Source of the DNA: Salipaludibacillus daqingensis
GTDB lineage: Bacteria; Bacillota; Bacilli; Bacillales; Salisediminibacteriaceae
Assembly (NCBI RefSeq): GCF_029891575.1
Contig: NZ_JARZHF010000003.1
Location: forward strand, 1-64,000
Direction: 5' to 3'
Length of the DNA stretch: 64,000 bases
In this document: positions 7,640 to 16,770 of the stretch, piece after piece
How positions within the stretch are numbered: the first letter of the stretch is position 1
Layout: each line of letters starts with the position of its first letter
The notes under the pieces: model-generated
The model's input: the letters and a program-made list of their open reading frames with translations, nothing else
Databases searched by the model: none
Told to the model about the DNA's origin: nothing
Program-made: the position numbers and the translations under genes

Positions 7640-8908
7640 TTATCTTATTAAGAATAGCGAAATATCCTCAAACAATATGACTAAAATGGCGACGACGACT
7701 AACATTACAATATACGGCGGTGTTCCTTTAATAACATCTAAATACGATTTATTAAACACCGCACTTGCGGTAAATATATCGACCCCAAATGGTGGTGTTG
7801 CTGATCCAAGAGCTGCTTGGAATACAACAACAACGCCTAAATGCACTGGATCAACTCCCGCTGCGGTTGCTACTGGTGCAAATATTGGCGTTAAAATTAA
7901 TATAACGACAATAGGATCAACAAACATACATCCAATAAAGAAAAATAAAGCAACAATAAACAATACAGTTAATGCTGTTGGATCTGGACCTAACACTGCA
8001 TCTGTTAATGTATGCGGAATTCTCGCACGATTAATAGCTACAGAAAATGCTTGACCTGCTGCTACTAAAATAAATACAGCTGATGTAACAAGGCCTGTTG
8101 ACAATGCTATTTTTGGTAAGTTCTGGATTTTTATAGATCGAAATACGAACACTTCTAAAATGATTGCATAAAGGACTGAAATCCCCGCAGCTTCAGTAGG
8201 AGTGAAGTATCCCATATAAATACCACCAACGATAATTAATGGAAAACCAAGTGGTAATAATGCCTTTCTAGTAAGAAAAATCCTTTCAGACCAAGTTGAT
8301 CTTTCCACTCTAGGAATGTTATAGATTTTTGCATGAATAACAGCGTATGCTGCAAAAAATAGAAATATTAAAATTCCTGGTCCAATTCCCGCAATAAATA
8401 AATCTCCTACAGAAGCATCTGCTACTAATGCGTATATAATCATTCCAATACTAGGTGGGATTAATAACGCAATATCACTTGAGTTAATAATAAGAGCAAT
8501 TGCACTAGAATCTTTATAACCTAGTTTAAGTAGTTTCTTACGCATCGGCGTTCCAACAGCTACTACCGTTGCTTGTGTGGAACCTGATATAGAACCAAAC
8601 AATGTACAAGCTGCAGCCGTTGTAATAGCATATCCACCGCGCATATGACCTACGAAGGAACCTACAAAATCTACCAAGCGGTTTGAGGTTTTTCCTGTAG
8701 ACATAATATCAGCCGCAAAAATAAATAACGGTACAGCTAATAATGAATAAGCAACTATCCCTGTTCTCATTTGTTGAATTAGGATATAAGGATCGATATT
8801 ACCAAGGTAAAAAAAGACTAAAACCATTGCCCCTGCTGTTAAAGGGACCATCATAGGAAAACCCATGACCAATAACACTACCATGACTATTAATATTGTC
8901 CATTCCAT
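7640..8908 (-). CDS. dctM: TRAP transporter large permease subunit DctM
   Basis: A 422-residue polytopic membrane protein with about 12 hydrophobic segments, the normal size for a stand-alone DctM. Family marks include FPMMVPLTAGAMVLVF near the N terminus, the GSISGSTQATVVAVGTPM segment, INSSDIALLIPPSIGMIIYA and the C-terminal GVVVVFQAALGSATPPFGVDIF. It forms the Na+-driven transport pathway and works with the small subunit DctQ and receptor DctP. It starts 26 bases after dctQ and ends 57 bases before the dctP start, so all three are one operon. Confidence 0.93.
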   Translation of the reverse strand: MEWTILIVMVVLLVMGFPMMVPLTAGAMVLVFFYLGNIDPYILIQQMRTGIVAYSLLAVPLFIFAADIMSTGKTSNRLVDFVGSFVGHMRGGYAITTAAACTLFGSISGSTQATVVAVGTPMRKKLLKLGYKDSSAIALIINSSDIALLIPPSIGMIIYALVADASVGDLFIAGIGPGILIFLFFAAYAVIHAKIYNIPRVERSTWSERIFLTRKALLPLGFPLIIVGGIYMGYFTPTEAAGISVLYAIILEVFVFRSIKIQNLPKIALSTGLVTSAVFILVAAGQAFSVAINRARIPHTLTDAVLGPDPTALTVLFIVALFFFIGCMFVDPIVVILILTPIFAPVATAAGVDPVHLGVVVVFQAALGSATPPFGVDIFTASAVFNKSYLDVIKGTPPYIVMLVVVAILVILFEDISLFLIR

Positions 8909-8934
8909 TGATTATATCCTTTCATCCTTTATTT

Positions 8935-9459
8935 TTATTGTTCATCATAATCCTTTTTATCTTGCGCTAAGTAAACTTCTTCATTAACTATGTTCACCCA
9001 CATGTTTCTAAGAAACTGAATTCCACCAAGAAAAAATCCAATCGGCATAAACATAACCATGATCCAATACGGTATTTCTAGTGAAGATGTTACTCTCGTT
9101 TGTCCAACAGTGTATTCGTATGCGTAATAACTTAAGACGAATAACATAATCGCAGTAACCAAGGGGTTAATAATAGATAACGCTTTTTTTATTTTTTTAG
9201 GTGCCATGTCGAAGAAAGCTGACATGCTAATATGTCGTCCTTTTCTTGCTGCGTAGCTAATACCCATAAACGTAGCCATAATAATTGCAATCTCACTAAT
9301 CTCTGCAGCAAATCCCCAACTACGACCAGTTATTTGACGAACAACAACATTTCCAAATGTCATTACAGATATAATAATGATTGCCCAGCTAAGAATGAAC
9401 GTTTCAAACTTAATTAGTAAGGTATCTAAAAAACCAATAATTTTTTTAAGTACGCTCAA
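8935..9459 (-). CDS. dctQ: TRAP transporter small permease subunit DctQ
   Basis: A 174-residue protein with four hydrophobic helices, the standard DctQ design. It has the family segments FGNVVVRQITGRSWGFAAEISEIAII and the GRHISMSAFFDMAPKK loop. It partners DctM in the membrane. The start is TTG at 9459, preceded by GGAGGAG at 8 bases; the nearby ATG (9465) is out of frame and runs into a stop. It is the first gene of the operon, and no clear promoter was found in the 550 bases upstream. Confidence 0.88.
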   Translation of the reverse strand: MSVLKKIIGFLDTLLIKFETFILSWAIIIISVMTFGNVVVRQITGRSWGFAAEISEIAIIMATFMGISYAARKGRHISMSAFFDMAPKKIKKALSIINPLVTAIMLFVLSYYAYEYTVGQTRVTSSLEIPYWIMVMFMPIGFFLGGIQFLRNMWVNIVNEEVYLAQDKKDYDEQ

Positions 9460-10008
9460 CGTACATACTCCTCCTCGTTCGGATTACGAACTCTTCACTA
9501 TGAGTTTCCCGTTTTTATAGTAGGCATTTTATTAAGATGAAAGATGTAAAAATATTCGTTATTAACTTTCTCGATCATTTAAATGAAAAGGTTCTAGTTA
9601 TTTTTTACCTTGCTTTCTCGAGTTATTGGCGTTATCCCCCCCCTACATCAAATATTTTTAATATTGTGAGATAGGTATTCATCCATTGTTAAACGATAAA
9701 ATAACGAAAGAAAACAAAATAATACTTTTTTTAAAGAATAAATCCTGTGTGTTGACGATTTTTCTCGATTAGGGTGCTATTAAATATCATAATGCAATCC
9801 TACTTTAAGCTCAAAACTGATAGAGTAACAAATACACTAATATAGACTTGTTTACAACTGTGATGTGCTATAAGCTTTAGACAATGGCTTTATCCTCTTT
9901 ACAACTGTAAAATAGACTTAAATTCACAGACCCCACCATGATTTACTTTTCCCATAAGGACTAATCGTTAAACACATTTTTGTAGATTTGATCGGCTATT
10001 TCACACAA
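9460..10008. other. gene-free AT-rich gap upstream of dctQ
   Basis: This 549-base gap contains a C8 tract near 9645. I see no ORF with a ribosome binding site, no riboswitch fold and no convincing promoter or operator. The promoter of dctQMP must lie here but does not match sigma-A consensus well. Confidence 0.5.
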
Positions 10009-11433
10009 TCAACCCACTGTTTCGCTCGACAACTCTAGCAGTAATGATACTAGAAAGTCAGTTTCTTCCTTAATTGAATAATGATCGTTTACCTGCCCCT
10101 TTTGCAAAAAAGTGTCTAGTGTTTCTACATGAAACCACGGTGTAGGTAAGGCCCACTTACCTAATTTAAACAATTCTTCTATTTCTCCTCTAGGCTCACG
10201 TTCCCCTGATAGATCAAATGGAAGTAACCATGAGCGCTTAGAAGCATCACCATCTCTTCTTTGGAATTTCAGCTGGATCTTTTCATCATTTGACATAACC
10301 AGTGAATACCTATCTCCTAATAAAGAAGTTATTTGAGGTGTGAAAGAAGCTAATGTAACAATTTCCGAAGCTTTTTCTTGCTTTGCAAAGGTAATCGTAT
10401 CACTTAGTATTGCAAGAAGTTCTTTCCTAGGTGAGTCTTTAAATAGTACTTCTCCGTTCATCAACCTAATATGTTCCTTTTCTAAAAAGTCACTACTACT
10501 TGTAATTGGACATAATATAGTAATAGGAATTCGAAGATCCCTCATACAAATCTGTTCAAAAACAAATAAAGCAAGAAGTGCTCCTAATCGATCAGGGTAA
10601 ATAAGTTGAATATCTTGTTTATTATTTCTTATACGTTTAACTTTTTGATTTATTCCTCCAACCCCTATTAGAAAAAGATTTGTCCCTTTATCCTTCACTT
10701 GACTTGGGTTATAAGTTAGTTTTACTAACCTTGGTTTTTCTTCTATTTCAACAGAAGAAGAAATTCCTCCCATTCCTAATGATTGAAGGTCATGTTCGTT
10801 AAAAAAATCCATTTCTACGTTCTCAAGTTTTGGAAGTCGTTTAAACATAGACATCATTTCTTCTACACTCATTAGTACATTGGGAGATTCGAGAATTCTT
10901 TGATATGCACTGTTTTTTTCGGATAGATATTTCTCGACAGACAGAATTCTATTATATAAATTTGAATTGTCTTCTTCATCGTCGAAAATAAACGACGGTT
11001 CAATTTTTGTTCCATCTAGTTGCTCAACTGAATAATAACCAGAAATTATTTTTTTAAATTCTTCTAATTTTTCTTGTCTTCCGTCATTAAAAGACATCCA
11101 AAAAAAAGTCAACTTCTCTAAACGGTCTTTTGATGTCCGTTCTGCCAAAACCTTTCCTATATATGTAAACAGATCTGACTTCTTATGCCTTCTACCTAAA
11201 CCGACAACGTATATACACTCAACTCCACTCTTCTCTTTATATACTGGCAAAGTATGTATGGAACCGCCATTTCCCCAATTCTGGTGAGATTGAAGCCATT
11301 GTGCAATCGGCACATCTAACTTTTCTTCTATCCAAGTATATAATTCGTTATCCATTTTTTCGCCTAAAAAACGCCCAATAACAATTCCTTGTCTATTATT
11401 ACTATTTAAAACGTGATCGTATGATTTCATCAT
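10009..11433 (-). CDS. M17 leucyl-aminopeptidase homologue lacking all catalytic residues
   Basis: Length (474) and overall pattern match cytosol aminopeptidases (peptidase M17), and the position between yuiF and yuiD matches B. subtilis yuiE. The active-site motifs are lost. Where M17 has GKGLTFDSGG there is IGVGGINQKV (about 256-265). The metal-binding NTDAEGRL is KDSPRKELL (about 332-340), and ATLTGA is ASFTPQ (about 362). The structural partners remain: DRLGALLAL, PITILCPI, SLLG, SWLLPF and PWFHVE. So the fold is probably kept without zinc or peptidase activity. The start follows AAAGGGGAG. The frame is open throughout, which argues for a selected pseudoenzyme rather than a decaying gene. 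Some M17 proteins act as DNA-binding or structural proteins, but no such role can be read here. Confidence 0.75.
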   Translation of the reverse strand: MMKSYDHVLNSNNRQGIVIGRFLGEKMDNELYTWIEEKLDVPIAQWLQSHQNWGNGGSIHTLPVYKEKSGVECIYVVGLGRRHKKSDLFTYIGKVLAERTSKDRLEKLTFFWMSFNDGRQEKLEEFKKIISGYYSVEQLDGTKIEPSFIFDDEEDNSNLYNRILSVEKYLSEKNSAYQRILESPNVLMSVEEMMSMFKRLPKLENVEMDFFNEHDLQSLGMGGISSSVEIEEKPRLVKLTYNPSQVKDKGTNLFLIGVGGINQKVKRIRNNKQDIQLIYPDRLGALLALFVFEQICMRDLRIPITILCPITSSSDFLEKEHIRLMNGEVLFKDSPRKELLAILSDTITFAKQEKASEIVTLASFTPQITSLLGDRYSLVMSNDEKIQLKFQRRDGDASKRSWLLPFDLSGEREPRGEIEELFKLGKWALPTPWFHVETLDTFLQKGQVNDHYSIKEETDFLVSLLLELSSETVG

Positions 11434-11543
11434 TATTTATGCTCCCCTTTCACAGAATAAGTGTTATTCTTTATGCTTATATTTGTAGAGGCGTTATTTT
11501 TTCTGTTTCTAAATTAATCTCTTCCAATTCGATGTTATGTAAA

Positions 11544-11572
11544 TGATTAGCTGGGGAATGGTATGTTATAAT
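11544..11572 (+). promoter_or_regulatory. yuiD promoter with extended -10
   Basis: TGTTATAAT (11564-11572) is a full extended -10 element. The -35 region (TGATTA at 11544-11549, 17-base spacer) is weak, as is usual for extended -10 promoters. It lies 65 bases before the yuiD start. Confidence 0.5.
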
Positions 11573-11636
11573 GAAGGATACTACAAAATATAATATATGA
11601 ATACAAAGCAAATTGAAGAAAGGATACAAATTACGC

Positions 11637-12113
11637 ATGGAATTATTCACTAATTTCCCTTTATGGGCCGCACTTTTTGCCATTGGGTTTGCCCAATTTA
11701 TTAAAGTACCATTGCAGTTCGTTGCTTCTAGGAAGTTCGACTGGACTCTGCTTACAAGTACAGGTGGCATGCCTAGTTCTCATTCAGGTGCTGTGACAGC
11801 TCTTTCCACGGCTATCGCATTAGAGCATGGAGTAGACTCTCCTTTATTTGCCATTTCCGCTATTTTTGGAATTATTGTGATGTTTGACGCAACTGGTGTG
11901 AGACGTCACGCAGGAGAACAAGCAACTGTAATAAATCGCCTTGTTACGGATTTCAACAAAGCTGTAGCTGAAATGAAACATTGGCCAGAAAAAAAGGAAC
12001 AAGAAAAACGTAAAGAATTAAAAGAATTACTCGGCCATCAACCGATCGAAGTTTTTTTCGGTGGATTATTAGGAATCATTCTGGCGTTCACTTTACACGC
12101 GTTGATCTTTTAA
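11637..12113 (+). CDS. yuiD: YuiD-family membrane protein (divergent PAP2 / DUF212)
   Basis: This 158-residue protein belongs to the family related to acid phosphatase/vanadium haloperoxidase (divergent PAP2). It has the family signature GGMPSSHSGAVTALSTAIAL near residue 40 and FDATGVRRHAGEQA near residue 92, whose His and Arg residues resemble PAP2 catalytic motifs. There are about four membrane helices, with a charged stretch rich in Lys and Glu between the last two. The enzymatic role of this family is not known to me. ATG 11637 is used as start, following a GAAAGGA. The gene runs opposite to its yui neighbours and ends at a shared terminator with yuiC. Confidence 0.88.
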   Translation: MELFTNFPLWAALFAIGFAQFIKVPLQFVASRKFDWTLLTSTGGMPSSHSGAVTALSTAIALEHGVDSPLFAISAIFGIIVMFDATGVRRHAGEQATVINRLVTDFNKAVAEMKHWPEKKEQEKRKELKELLGHQPIEVFFGGLLGIILAFTLHALIF

Positions 12114-12145
12114 TGAATAGCTAATTTTTAACTTTCTAAATTCAC

Positions 12146-12186
12146 AAAAAGTTGCTGATGGATTTCTCCAATCAGCAACTTTTTTT
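12146..12186. terminator. bidirectional terminator between yuiD and yuiC
   Basis: AAAAAGTTGCTGAT pairs with ATCAGCAACTTTTT around an 11-base loop. It overlaps the stop codon of yuiC. Confidence 0.88.
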
Positions 12187-12889
12187 ATGATGCACGAGCC
12201 GATGTAAATTGATTACGATAGCTTTGAACTTCTTCTGCTTCATTTAATTTCATTAAATCTTCATCTGTTATTTGTCCATTTCCTTCTTCAACGACAAATA
12301 CTTCAACCGTTTTTTTCCCCCATAAATTAAAAACATCTTCAACAGTCTCATAATATAAATCAATTTTATTACCTTTAATTGCCGAGCCAGTATCAGTAAC
12401 CACCCCATATCCATATCCTGGTATAAACAGAATCGTTCCAATTGGAAATATATTAGTATCTGCTGCAATGGTAGAATACAGGTCTCGTTTCACTTTCACT
12501 CCAGAATAAGTAATTCCGTACAATGGGTCTCCTACTTCTTTTCCAGTGGATTCTTTACCGGCAGTGTAGCCAGTAGCTATCACTTCTTTAGTAGGATACT
12601 TTGACCAATCAACCGTTTCTTCCACTTGTTTAGGTTCTTCCGCTTTATTTTGTTGGTTTAGAGAAATTAACGCTTCTTTTTTAAACTTTCCTTTTTCATT
12701 CAAATTATTTTCATCTAATGAAGTGTTCAATTGAGCTGAGGTCTCATTTGTAAATAACTCATATTCCATCCACCAGTCCTTTATCTGTTCTCCTGATAAG
12801 TTTGTTATATTCAAGAAAGTGACAACTATCGCACCAACGAATAATGCAAAAATAACGAATTGTTGAATTAGTTTTTTTAGAAAAATCAT
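12185..12889 (-). CDS. yuiC: YuiC-like membrane-anchored 3D-domain protein
   Basis: A 234-residue protein with one N-terminal membrane helix, a low-complexity linker and a C-terminal 3D domain (named for three Asp). Domain marks are [47 protein letters not shown] and ALNLWGKK-like [13 protein letters not shown]. The conserved Asp residues in AAD, TDTG and IDLY are present. This double-psi-barrel domain is that of MltA and Sps-type lytic transglycosylases, so peptidoglycan hydrolysis outside the membrane is likely. B. subtilis YuiC of this kind acts on cell wall glycan strands. ATG 12889 follows GAGGGG at 8 bases. Confidence 0.85.
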   Translation of the reverse strand: MIFLKKLIQQFVIFALFVGAIVVTFLNITNLSGEQIKDWWMEYELFTNETSAQLNTSLDENNLNEKGKFKKEALISLNQQNKAEEPKQVEETVDWSKYPTKEVIATGYTAGKESTGKEVGDPLYGITYSGVKVKRDLYSTIAADTNIFPIGTILFIPGYGYGVVTDTGSAIKGNKIDLYYETVEDVFNLWGKKTVEVFVVEEGNGQITDEDLMKLNEAEEVQSYRNQFTSARAS

Positions 12890-12953
12890 TTTCAACACCC
12901 CTCATCAACAAAGGATGCCCGTTAGGAGAAGTTTTTATTCTTTATCAATAAAC

Positions 12954-12989
12954 AGCGATCCTAAAAAATAGGATCGCTTCTTTTTTTTT
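12954..12989 (+). terminator. plus-strand terminator upstream of yuiC
   Basis: AGCGATCCTA pairs with TAGGATCGCT around 5 bases and is followed on the plus strand by TTC and nine T. No plus-strand gene ends here; it would stop transcripts running antisense to yuiC. Confidence 0.7.
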
Positions 12990-13064
12990 CTGATTTTCTT
13001 TATATTATGTTGATGAAGTTTTCATTTCACGCATATCCCATCCGTCTCATTAATAAAACCTAAA

Positions 13065-13098
13065 CAAAAAACTCTCCAACATTTAAAATGGAGAGTTT
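13065..13098 (-). terminator. terminator of yuiB
   Basis: AAACTCTCCA (13069-13078) pairs with TGGAGAGTTT (13089-13098). On the minus strand TTTTTTG follows the stem. The stem overlaps the yuiB stop codon. Confidence 0.85.
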
Positions 13099-13417
13099 AA
13101 AACATCTGATATCCTCTTGCTCGTAACATCCTATTCGCTATACCTGATAAAATGGCTCCAATCATGCCAGCAATAAGAATAATCACATCTGCTGCCGTTA
13201 GAGAAGAAAGACTGTTCCACAGCTGCGAAAATGAATTCGTTGTATCTGTAAAATAACTGAAAAATCCCTTTTGATCGACCATGAAGAATACAACAATTGG
13301 ATATATCACTGCCATCGTCCAAGTTGAACGAAGAAGCATATTTAATATAAACCCGATCCCAAAAAATAATACAAAATAAAGTAGTATCGCAATAATTAAT
13401 TGCGGTAAGTTTAACAT
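13097..13417 (-). CDS. yuiB: YuiB-like small membrane protein
   Basis: A 106-residue hydrophobic protein of unknown function, with three likely membrane helices: PQLIIAILLYFVLFFGIGFI, MAVIYPIVVFFMV and ADVIILIAGMIGAILSGI. Position between yuiA and yuiC and the size match B. subtilis YuiB. I start it at ATG 13417, after GGAG and GAAGG. The open frame extends 20 codons further to a TTG that has no ribosome binding site. It has its own terminator and follows yuiA, which also has one, so the three genes may be separate transcripts. Confidence 0.72.
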   Translation of the reverse strand: MLNLPQLIIAILLYFVLFFGIGFILNMLLRSTWTMAVIYPIVVFFMVDQKGFFSYFTDTTNSFSQLWNSLSSLTAADVIILIAGMIGAILSGIANRMLRARGYQMF

Positions 13418-13489
13418 CGCCTTCTTCACTCCTATCAGATCAAACTTTAGTTTACTTAATTTTAAAGAGGACGTCAATAAGAATGCTTG

Positions 13490-13525
13490 TAAAAAAAAAT
13501 AAAAGCCTCTAGTAACTAACTAGAG
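13490..13525 (-). terminator. terminator of yuiA
   Basis: CTCTAGT (13507-13513) pairs with ACTAGAG (13519-13525). On the minus strand it is followed by GCTTTTATTTTTTTTT. Confidence 0.75.
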
Positions 13526-13547
13526 ACCACGTTATCAACTATTTCAT

Positions 13548-13685
13548 TTAAGTACCCATATTTTTTCTGCCTGATCCTTGACAATGATAGCATGTTTCAG
13601 AGCCACCTAACAGCAGTTGATAATACCCTTTTCCTGTACAATACGGACAGTCACTTAACTTCAACTTCTTTTTTTGAAACGCCAA
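13548..13685 (-). CDS. yuiA: YuiA-like small zinc-ribbon protein (45 aa)
   Basis: This short gene has a TTG start at 13685 with a strong AAAGGAGGGG 6-8 bases upstream. The product is 45 residues with two DnaJ-type knuckles, CPYCTGKG (residues 13-20) and CYHCQGSG (32-39), joined by YYQLLLGGSET. The four cysteines should bind one zinc ion. B. subtilis has the same small gene, yuiA, in the same place beside yuiB and yumB. The function is not known. A terminator lies 23 bases past the stop. Confidence 0.82.
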   Translation of the reverse strand: MAFQKKKLKLSDCPYCTGKGYYQLLLGGSETCYHCQGSGRKNMGT

Positions 13686-13882
13686 GATGACCCCTCCTTT
13701 AATTAAATTAATTTTTCTGAAGTTTCTGATAATATATCAAACAATTGTTATTATGCAAAGGATGAAATATGTTCACAATCCTTAATGTAAGCGCGAACAT
13801 CAAATCATTACTCGGTAATACTTAAATTTTGTTAGATTTTCTAACTTTCTTAATTCATCACTTTTAATGACTAAAGTAAATA

Positions 13883-13934
13883 AAAAAGCTAGCTGTGAAG
13901 TGAGGGAAATCTCCACGAAGCTAGCTTGATTTTA
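13883..13934 (-). terminator. terminator of the NADH dehydrogenase gene
   Basis: AAGCTAGCT arms (13887-13895 region and 13918-13927) flank a 20-odd base loop that itself folds. On the minus strand the hairpin is followed by TTTTTTATTT. Confidence 0.75.
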
Positions 13935-13942
13935 ATTGTTTT

Positions 13943-15151
13943 TTAAAACAAGTTCAGTTTTCCTTTTTTCAATACTAATGGCATACCACCTAAGAGGAAC
14001 AGGTAGCGATTATCAATTAATTTTTTTACAGCAGATGCTGAGTTACCGTATAATTTTCTCTCTCCAACGAGCCCAATTGCTTCTTTTCCGCCAAGAGATG
14101 CAACAGTACCTTTAATATCAGGTTTAAATTCTTCCAATTCTGTTTTACCAGCAATCAAAGCTTTCAAATTGTTTGACAAAGTATACGCTTGCTGAATAGC
14201 AATTTGCGCTGTTGGTGGGTAAGGACGATTAATTTCTTCGTTAATGATTAAAGCACAATCACCAATAATAAACGTGTCGTCAAAACCTGGTGCACGAAGA
14301 TCTTTTTCAACCTTTACACGACCACGCATCGTTTCAAAACCGGATTTCTCCAAAATCGAACTTCCACGAATACCAGTCGTCCAAACGATTGTTTGTGATT
14401 TAATTTCTTCTCCATCAGCTAAAAGTACACGGCCTTCTTGTACCTCTTTAATCGGAGTATTAATTTTAAACTCAACTCCACGACTTTCGAGAAGGTTCAT
14501 TGCATACTCAACTAATTCTTCATCAAAACCTGGAAGGGCCGATGGGGCAGCTTCCACTGAATAAATTTTCACTTTTTCACGAGCGATATCGTATTCTTCA
14601 CAAAGCTCTGGAATTCGTTCAGATAACTCTCCAACAAATTCAATACCTGTAAAGCCTGCTCCTGCAATAACAAAAGTAAGAACATCTTCATGCTTCTCAT
14701 CTTGCTTGTTGTAACTAGCGAACATATATTCAATATGCTCCCGAATGAGACGGACTGAGTTTACACTGCGAATGGAAAACGCATGTTCAGTCACCCCTGG
14801 AATACCAAATGTTTCCGGTTCAGAACCGAGCCCAATGACAAGATAGTCGTAGTCAAGTTCTCCATCTTCTAGAATAATTTTCTTTTCTTCTTTTTTAATT
14901 TCAACGACAGAATCTTTAATAAAGTGGATTTTTTTCGTGTCAATTACACTATCAATTTTCATTCTAGTTTTGTCGTGATGCATAGTGCCTGCCGCTGGTT
15001 CATGTAACCACGTTGTTTGATAATGGTAGTTGTGCTTGTTGACTAAAGTAATGTCTGCATCTTGGTGAGCGTTTGATTTTTGCAAACGAGAAGCTGTCAT
15101 CATTCCGCCGTAACCAGCACCTAAAATAACTATTTTGGGCTTATTATTCAT
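13943..15151 (-). CDS. yumB: type II NADH dehydrogenase (NDH-2, YumB-like)
   Basis: A 402-residue flavoprotein that oxidises NADH and passes electrons to menaquinone at the membrane without pumping protons. Near the N terminus is the FAD-binding [10 protein letters not shown]; a second Rossmann motif, [15 protein letters not shown], binds NADH. Then come [17 protein letters not shown] and the quinone-side AQIAIQQA. The C terminus has hydrophobic residues suited to membrane docking. The start is ATG 15151 after TTGGAGTG; the frame extends 11 codons further without a better site. A likely Rex operator lies 90 bases upstream, so expression should rise when NADH is high. It is divergent from the ferredoxin-NADP reductase gene, as in B. 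subtilis. Confidence 0.92.
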   Translation of the reverse strand: MNNKPKIVILGAGYGGMMTASRLQKSNAHQDADITLVNKHNYHYQTTWLHEPAAGTMHHDKTRMKIDSVIDTKKIHFIKDSVVEIKKEEKKIILEDGELDYDYLVIGLGSEPETFGIPGVTEHAFSIRSVNSVRLIREHIEYMFASYNKQDEKHEDVLTFVIAGAGFTGIEFVGELSERIPELCEEYDIAREKVKIYSVEAAPSALPGFDEELVEYAMNLLESRGVEFKINTPIKEVQEGRVLLADGEEIKSQTIVWTTGIRGSSILEKSGFETMRGRVKVEKDLRAPGFDDTFIIGDCALIINEEINRPYPPTAQIAIQQAYTLSNNLKALIAGKTELEEFKPDIKGTVASLGGKEAIGLVGERKLYGNSASAVKKLIDNRYLFLLGGMPLVLKKGKLNLF

Positions 15152-15240
15152 TCTTCTCACTCCAATTTTATTATTATTCTCCATTTTTCCCGCAAAACCG
15201 AAAAAACAAGCTTGTTATTCTTATCCATTTAAAAATAAGA

Positions 15241-15258
15241 TTGTGATAATTTTCACGT
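15241..15258. promoter_or_regulatory. likely Rex (redox repressor) operator
   Basis: TTGTGA, six bases, TCACGT (15241-15258). This matches 10 of the 12 fixed positions of the Rex consensus TTGTGA-N6-TCACAA. It lies upstream of an NADH dehydrogenase gene, a usual Rex target. The assignment rests on sequence and context only. Confidence 0.6.
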
Positions 15259-15556
15259 AGCGAGTCGCAAAAAAATAATTAATTTCAAAAAAATGTAATG
15301 ATTCCAATATAACCACGGAGAATATGTTTTATTGCCTTTATCATCATATGATTTTTGTGACGTTTTTTCAACTCTTTTTTGACGATTTTTCGAACTTTTT
15401 GACTAAATGCCCTAGGAATATTACCTTCTATAACTGATTTACCCTTATTAACACTATTCAAACCTTATAAACATTGTTTAACCATAAGTTTTTAAGAATT
15501 TTTTGATTTATTTGGTTAATTCATTGAGAGGGCTTTTCTTCATACAATTAAGTGAT

Positions 15557-15582
15557 TATAATATAGGGTGAGACAGCTGTCT
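15557..15582 (+). promoter_or_regulatory. yumC -10 box and a 12-base palindrome at the start site
   Basis: A perfect TATAAT stands at 15557-15562 with a poor -35 (T-rich, near 15534). The perfect palindrome AGACAGCTGTCT occupies 15571-15582, about where transcription would begin. It may be an operator for an unknown regulator of yumC. Confidence 0.45.
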
Positions 15583-15606
15583 AATATAAGTGTGGAGGTG
15601 TGAGGT

Positions 15607-16602
15607 TTGTCAGAAGAAAGAGAGATCTATGACGTGACCATCATTGGGGGAGGACCTGTCGGTATGTTTACTGCCTTTTATGGTGGACTGAGACAGGCGA
15701 AAGTGAAGTTAATTGAAGCAATGCCTCAGTTAGGTGGGCAATTATCAGCGCTATATCCTGAAAAGTACATATATGATATCGCTGGGTTCCCAAAAATACG
15801 CGCACAAGAGTTAGTTGACAATTTAGAGGAACAAGCAAAACAATTTGATCCAACGATTGTATTGGAACAAGCTGTGGAAAATGTTGAAAAGGGAGATGAC
15901 AACATTTTCACATTAACAACCGACAAGGGAAAGCACTATACGAAAACAGTTATTATCACTGCTGGAGTAGGGGCTTTTAAACCTCGTCGTCTTGAAATTG
16001 ATGGCGCCACACAATTCGAAGGTAAAAATCTTCACTATTTCGTTAGCGATCTAAATAAGTTTGCTGGTGATCGCGTTGTTTTAGCAGGTGGAGGAGACTC
16101 AGCTGTTGACTGGACTTTGATGCTAGAAGATATCGCTGAAGAAATTACGATCGTCCATCGGCGGAATAAATTTCGTGCTCATGAGCATAGTGTAGAGCAA
16201 CTAATGGGATCAGATAAAATAACTGTTAGAACTCCTTATGTTGTCGAAGAAATCCACCATGACGGAGAGAAAATCACTTCCGTGACGCTTAAACAAAAAG
16301 ACGGTGAAGAGACACACAAAGTTGACATCGATACGTTGATCGTCAACTATGGATTCATCTCAAACCTTGGCCCAATTAAAGAGTGGGGACTGGAAATTGA
16401 GAAAAATTCTATCGTTGTGAATACAAGTATGGAAACAAATATTCCAGGTATTTATGCATGTGGAGACATTGCCACCTATGAAGGCAAAGCAAAATTGATT
16501 GCATCAGGTTTTGGTGAAGCTCCAACTGCAATTAACAAAGCAAAAGTATATATTGATCCAACTGCAAGTGCAACTGCTGGCCATAGTTCAAGCCTTTTCT
16601 AA
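15607..16602 (+). CDS. yumC: ferredoxin/flavodoxin-NADP+ reductase, thioredoxin-reductase type
   Basis: A 331-residue FAD enzyme that moves electrons between NADPH and ferredoxin or flavodoxin in the cytoplasm. The FAD motif [18 protein letters not shown] is at residues 11-28 and the NADPH motif [16 protein letters not shown] at about 155-170. The C-terminal [27 protein letters not shown] is typical of this group. The redox CxxC pair of true thioredoxin reductase is absent, which identifies the YumC-type reductase. The start is TTG with GGAGGTG 8 bases upstream. It is divergent from yumB. Confidence 0.93.
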   Translation: MSEEREIYDVTIIGGGPVGMFTAFYGGLRQAKVKLIEAMPQLGGQLSALYPEKYIYDIAGFPKIRAQELVDNLEEQAKQFDPTIVLEQAVENVEKGDDNIFTLTTDKGKHYTKTVIITAGVGAFKPRRLEIDGATQFEGKNLHYFVSDLNKFAGDRVVLAGGGDSAVDWTLMLEDIAEEITIVHRRNKFRAHEHSVEQLMGSDKITVRTPYVVEEIHHDGEKITSVTLKQKDGEETHKVDIDTLIVNYGFISNLGPIKEWGLEIEKNSIVVNTSMETNIPGIYACGDIATYEGKAKLIASGFGEAPTAINKAKVYIDPTASATAGHSSSLF

Positions 16603-16730
16603 AAACTTGAAACACGATTATTCTATTACGATTCATGGAAGATAATAGTTAAAAATGAATTGTGCCTTTAAATAAACAAACGGACAGTTGTTTCTAAAGG
16701 CTTTATCATTAACAAGATTAGTTCGCACTA

Positions 16731-16770
16731 AAAAGACGACCCTTTTTGTAACTAGAAGGTCGTCTTTTTT
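16731..16770 (+). terminator. terminator of yumC
   Basis: AAAAGACGACC pairs with GGTCGTCTTTT, followed by further T. It lies 130 bases beyond the stop. Confidence 0.85.
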
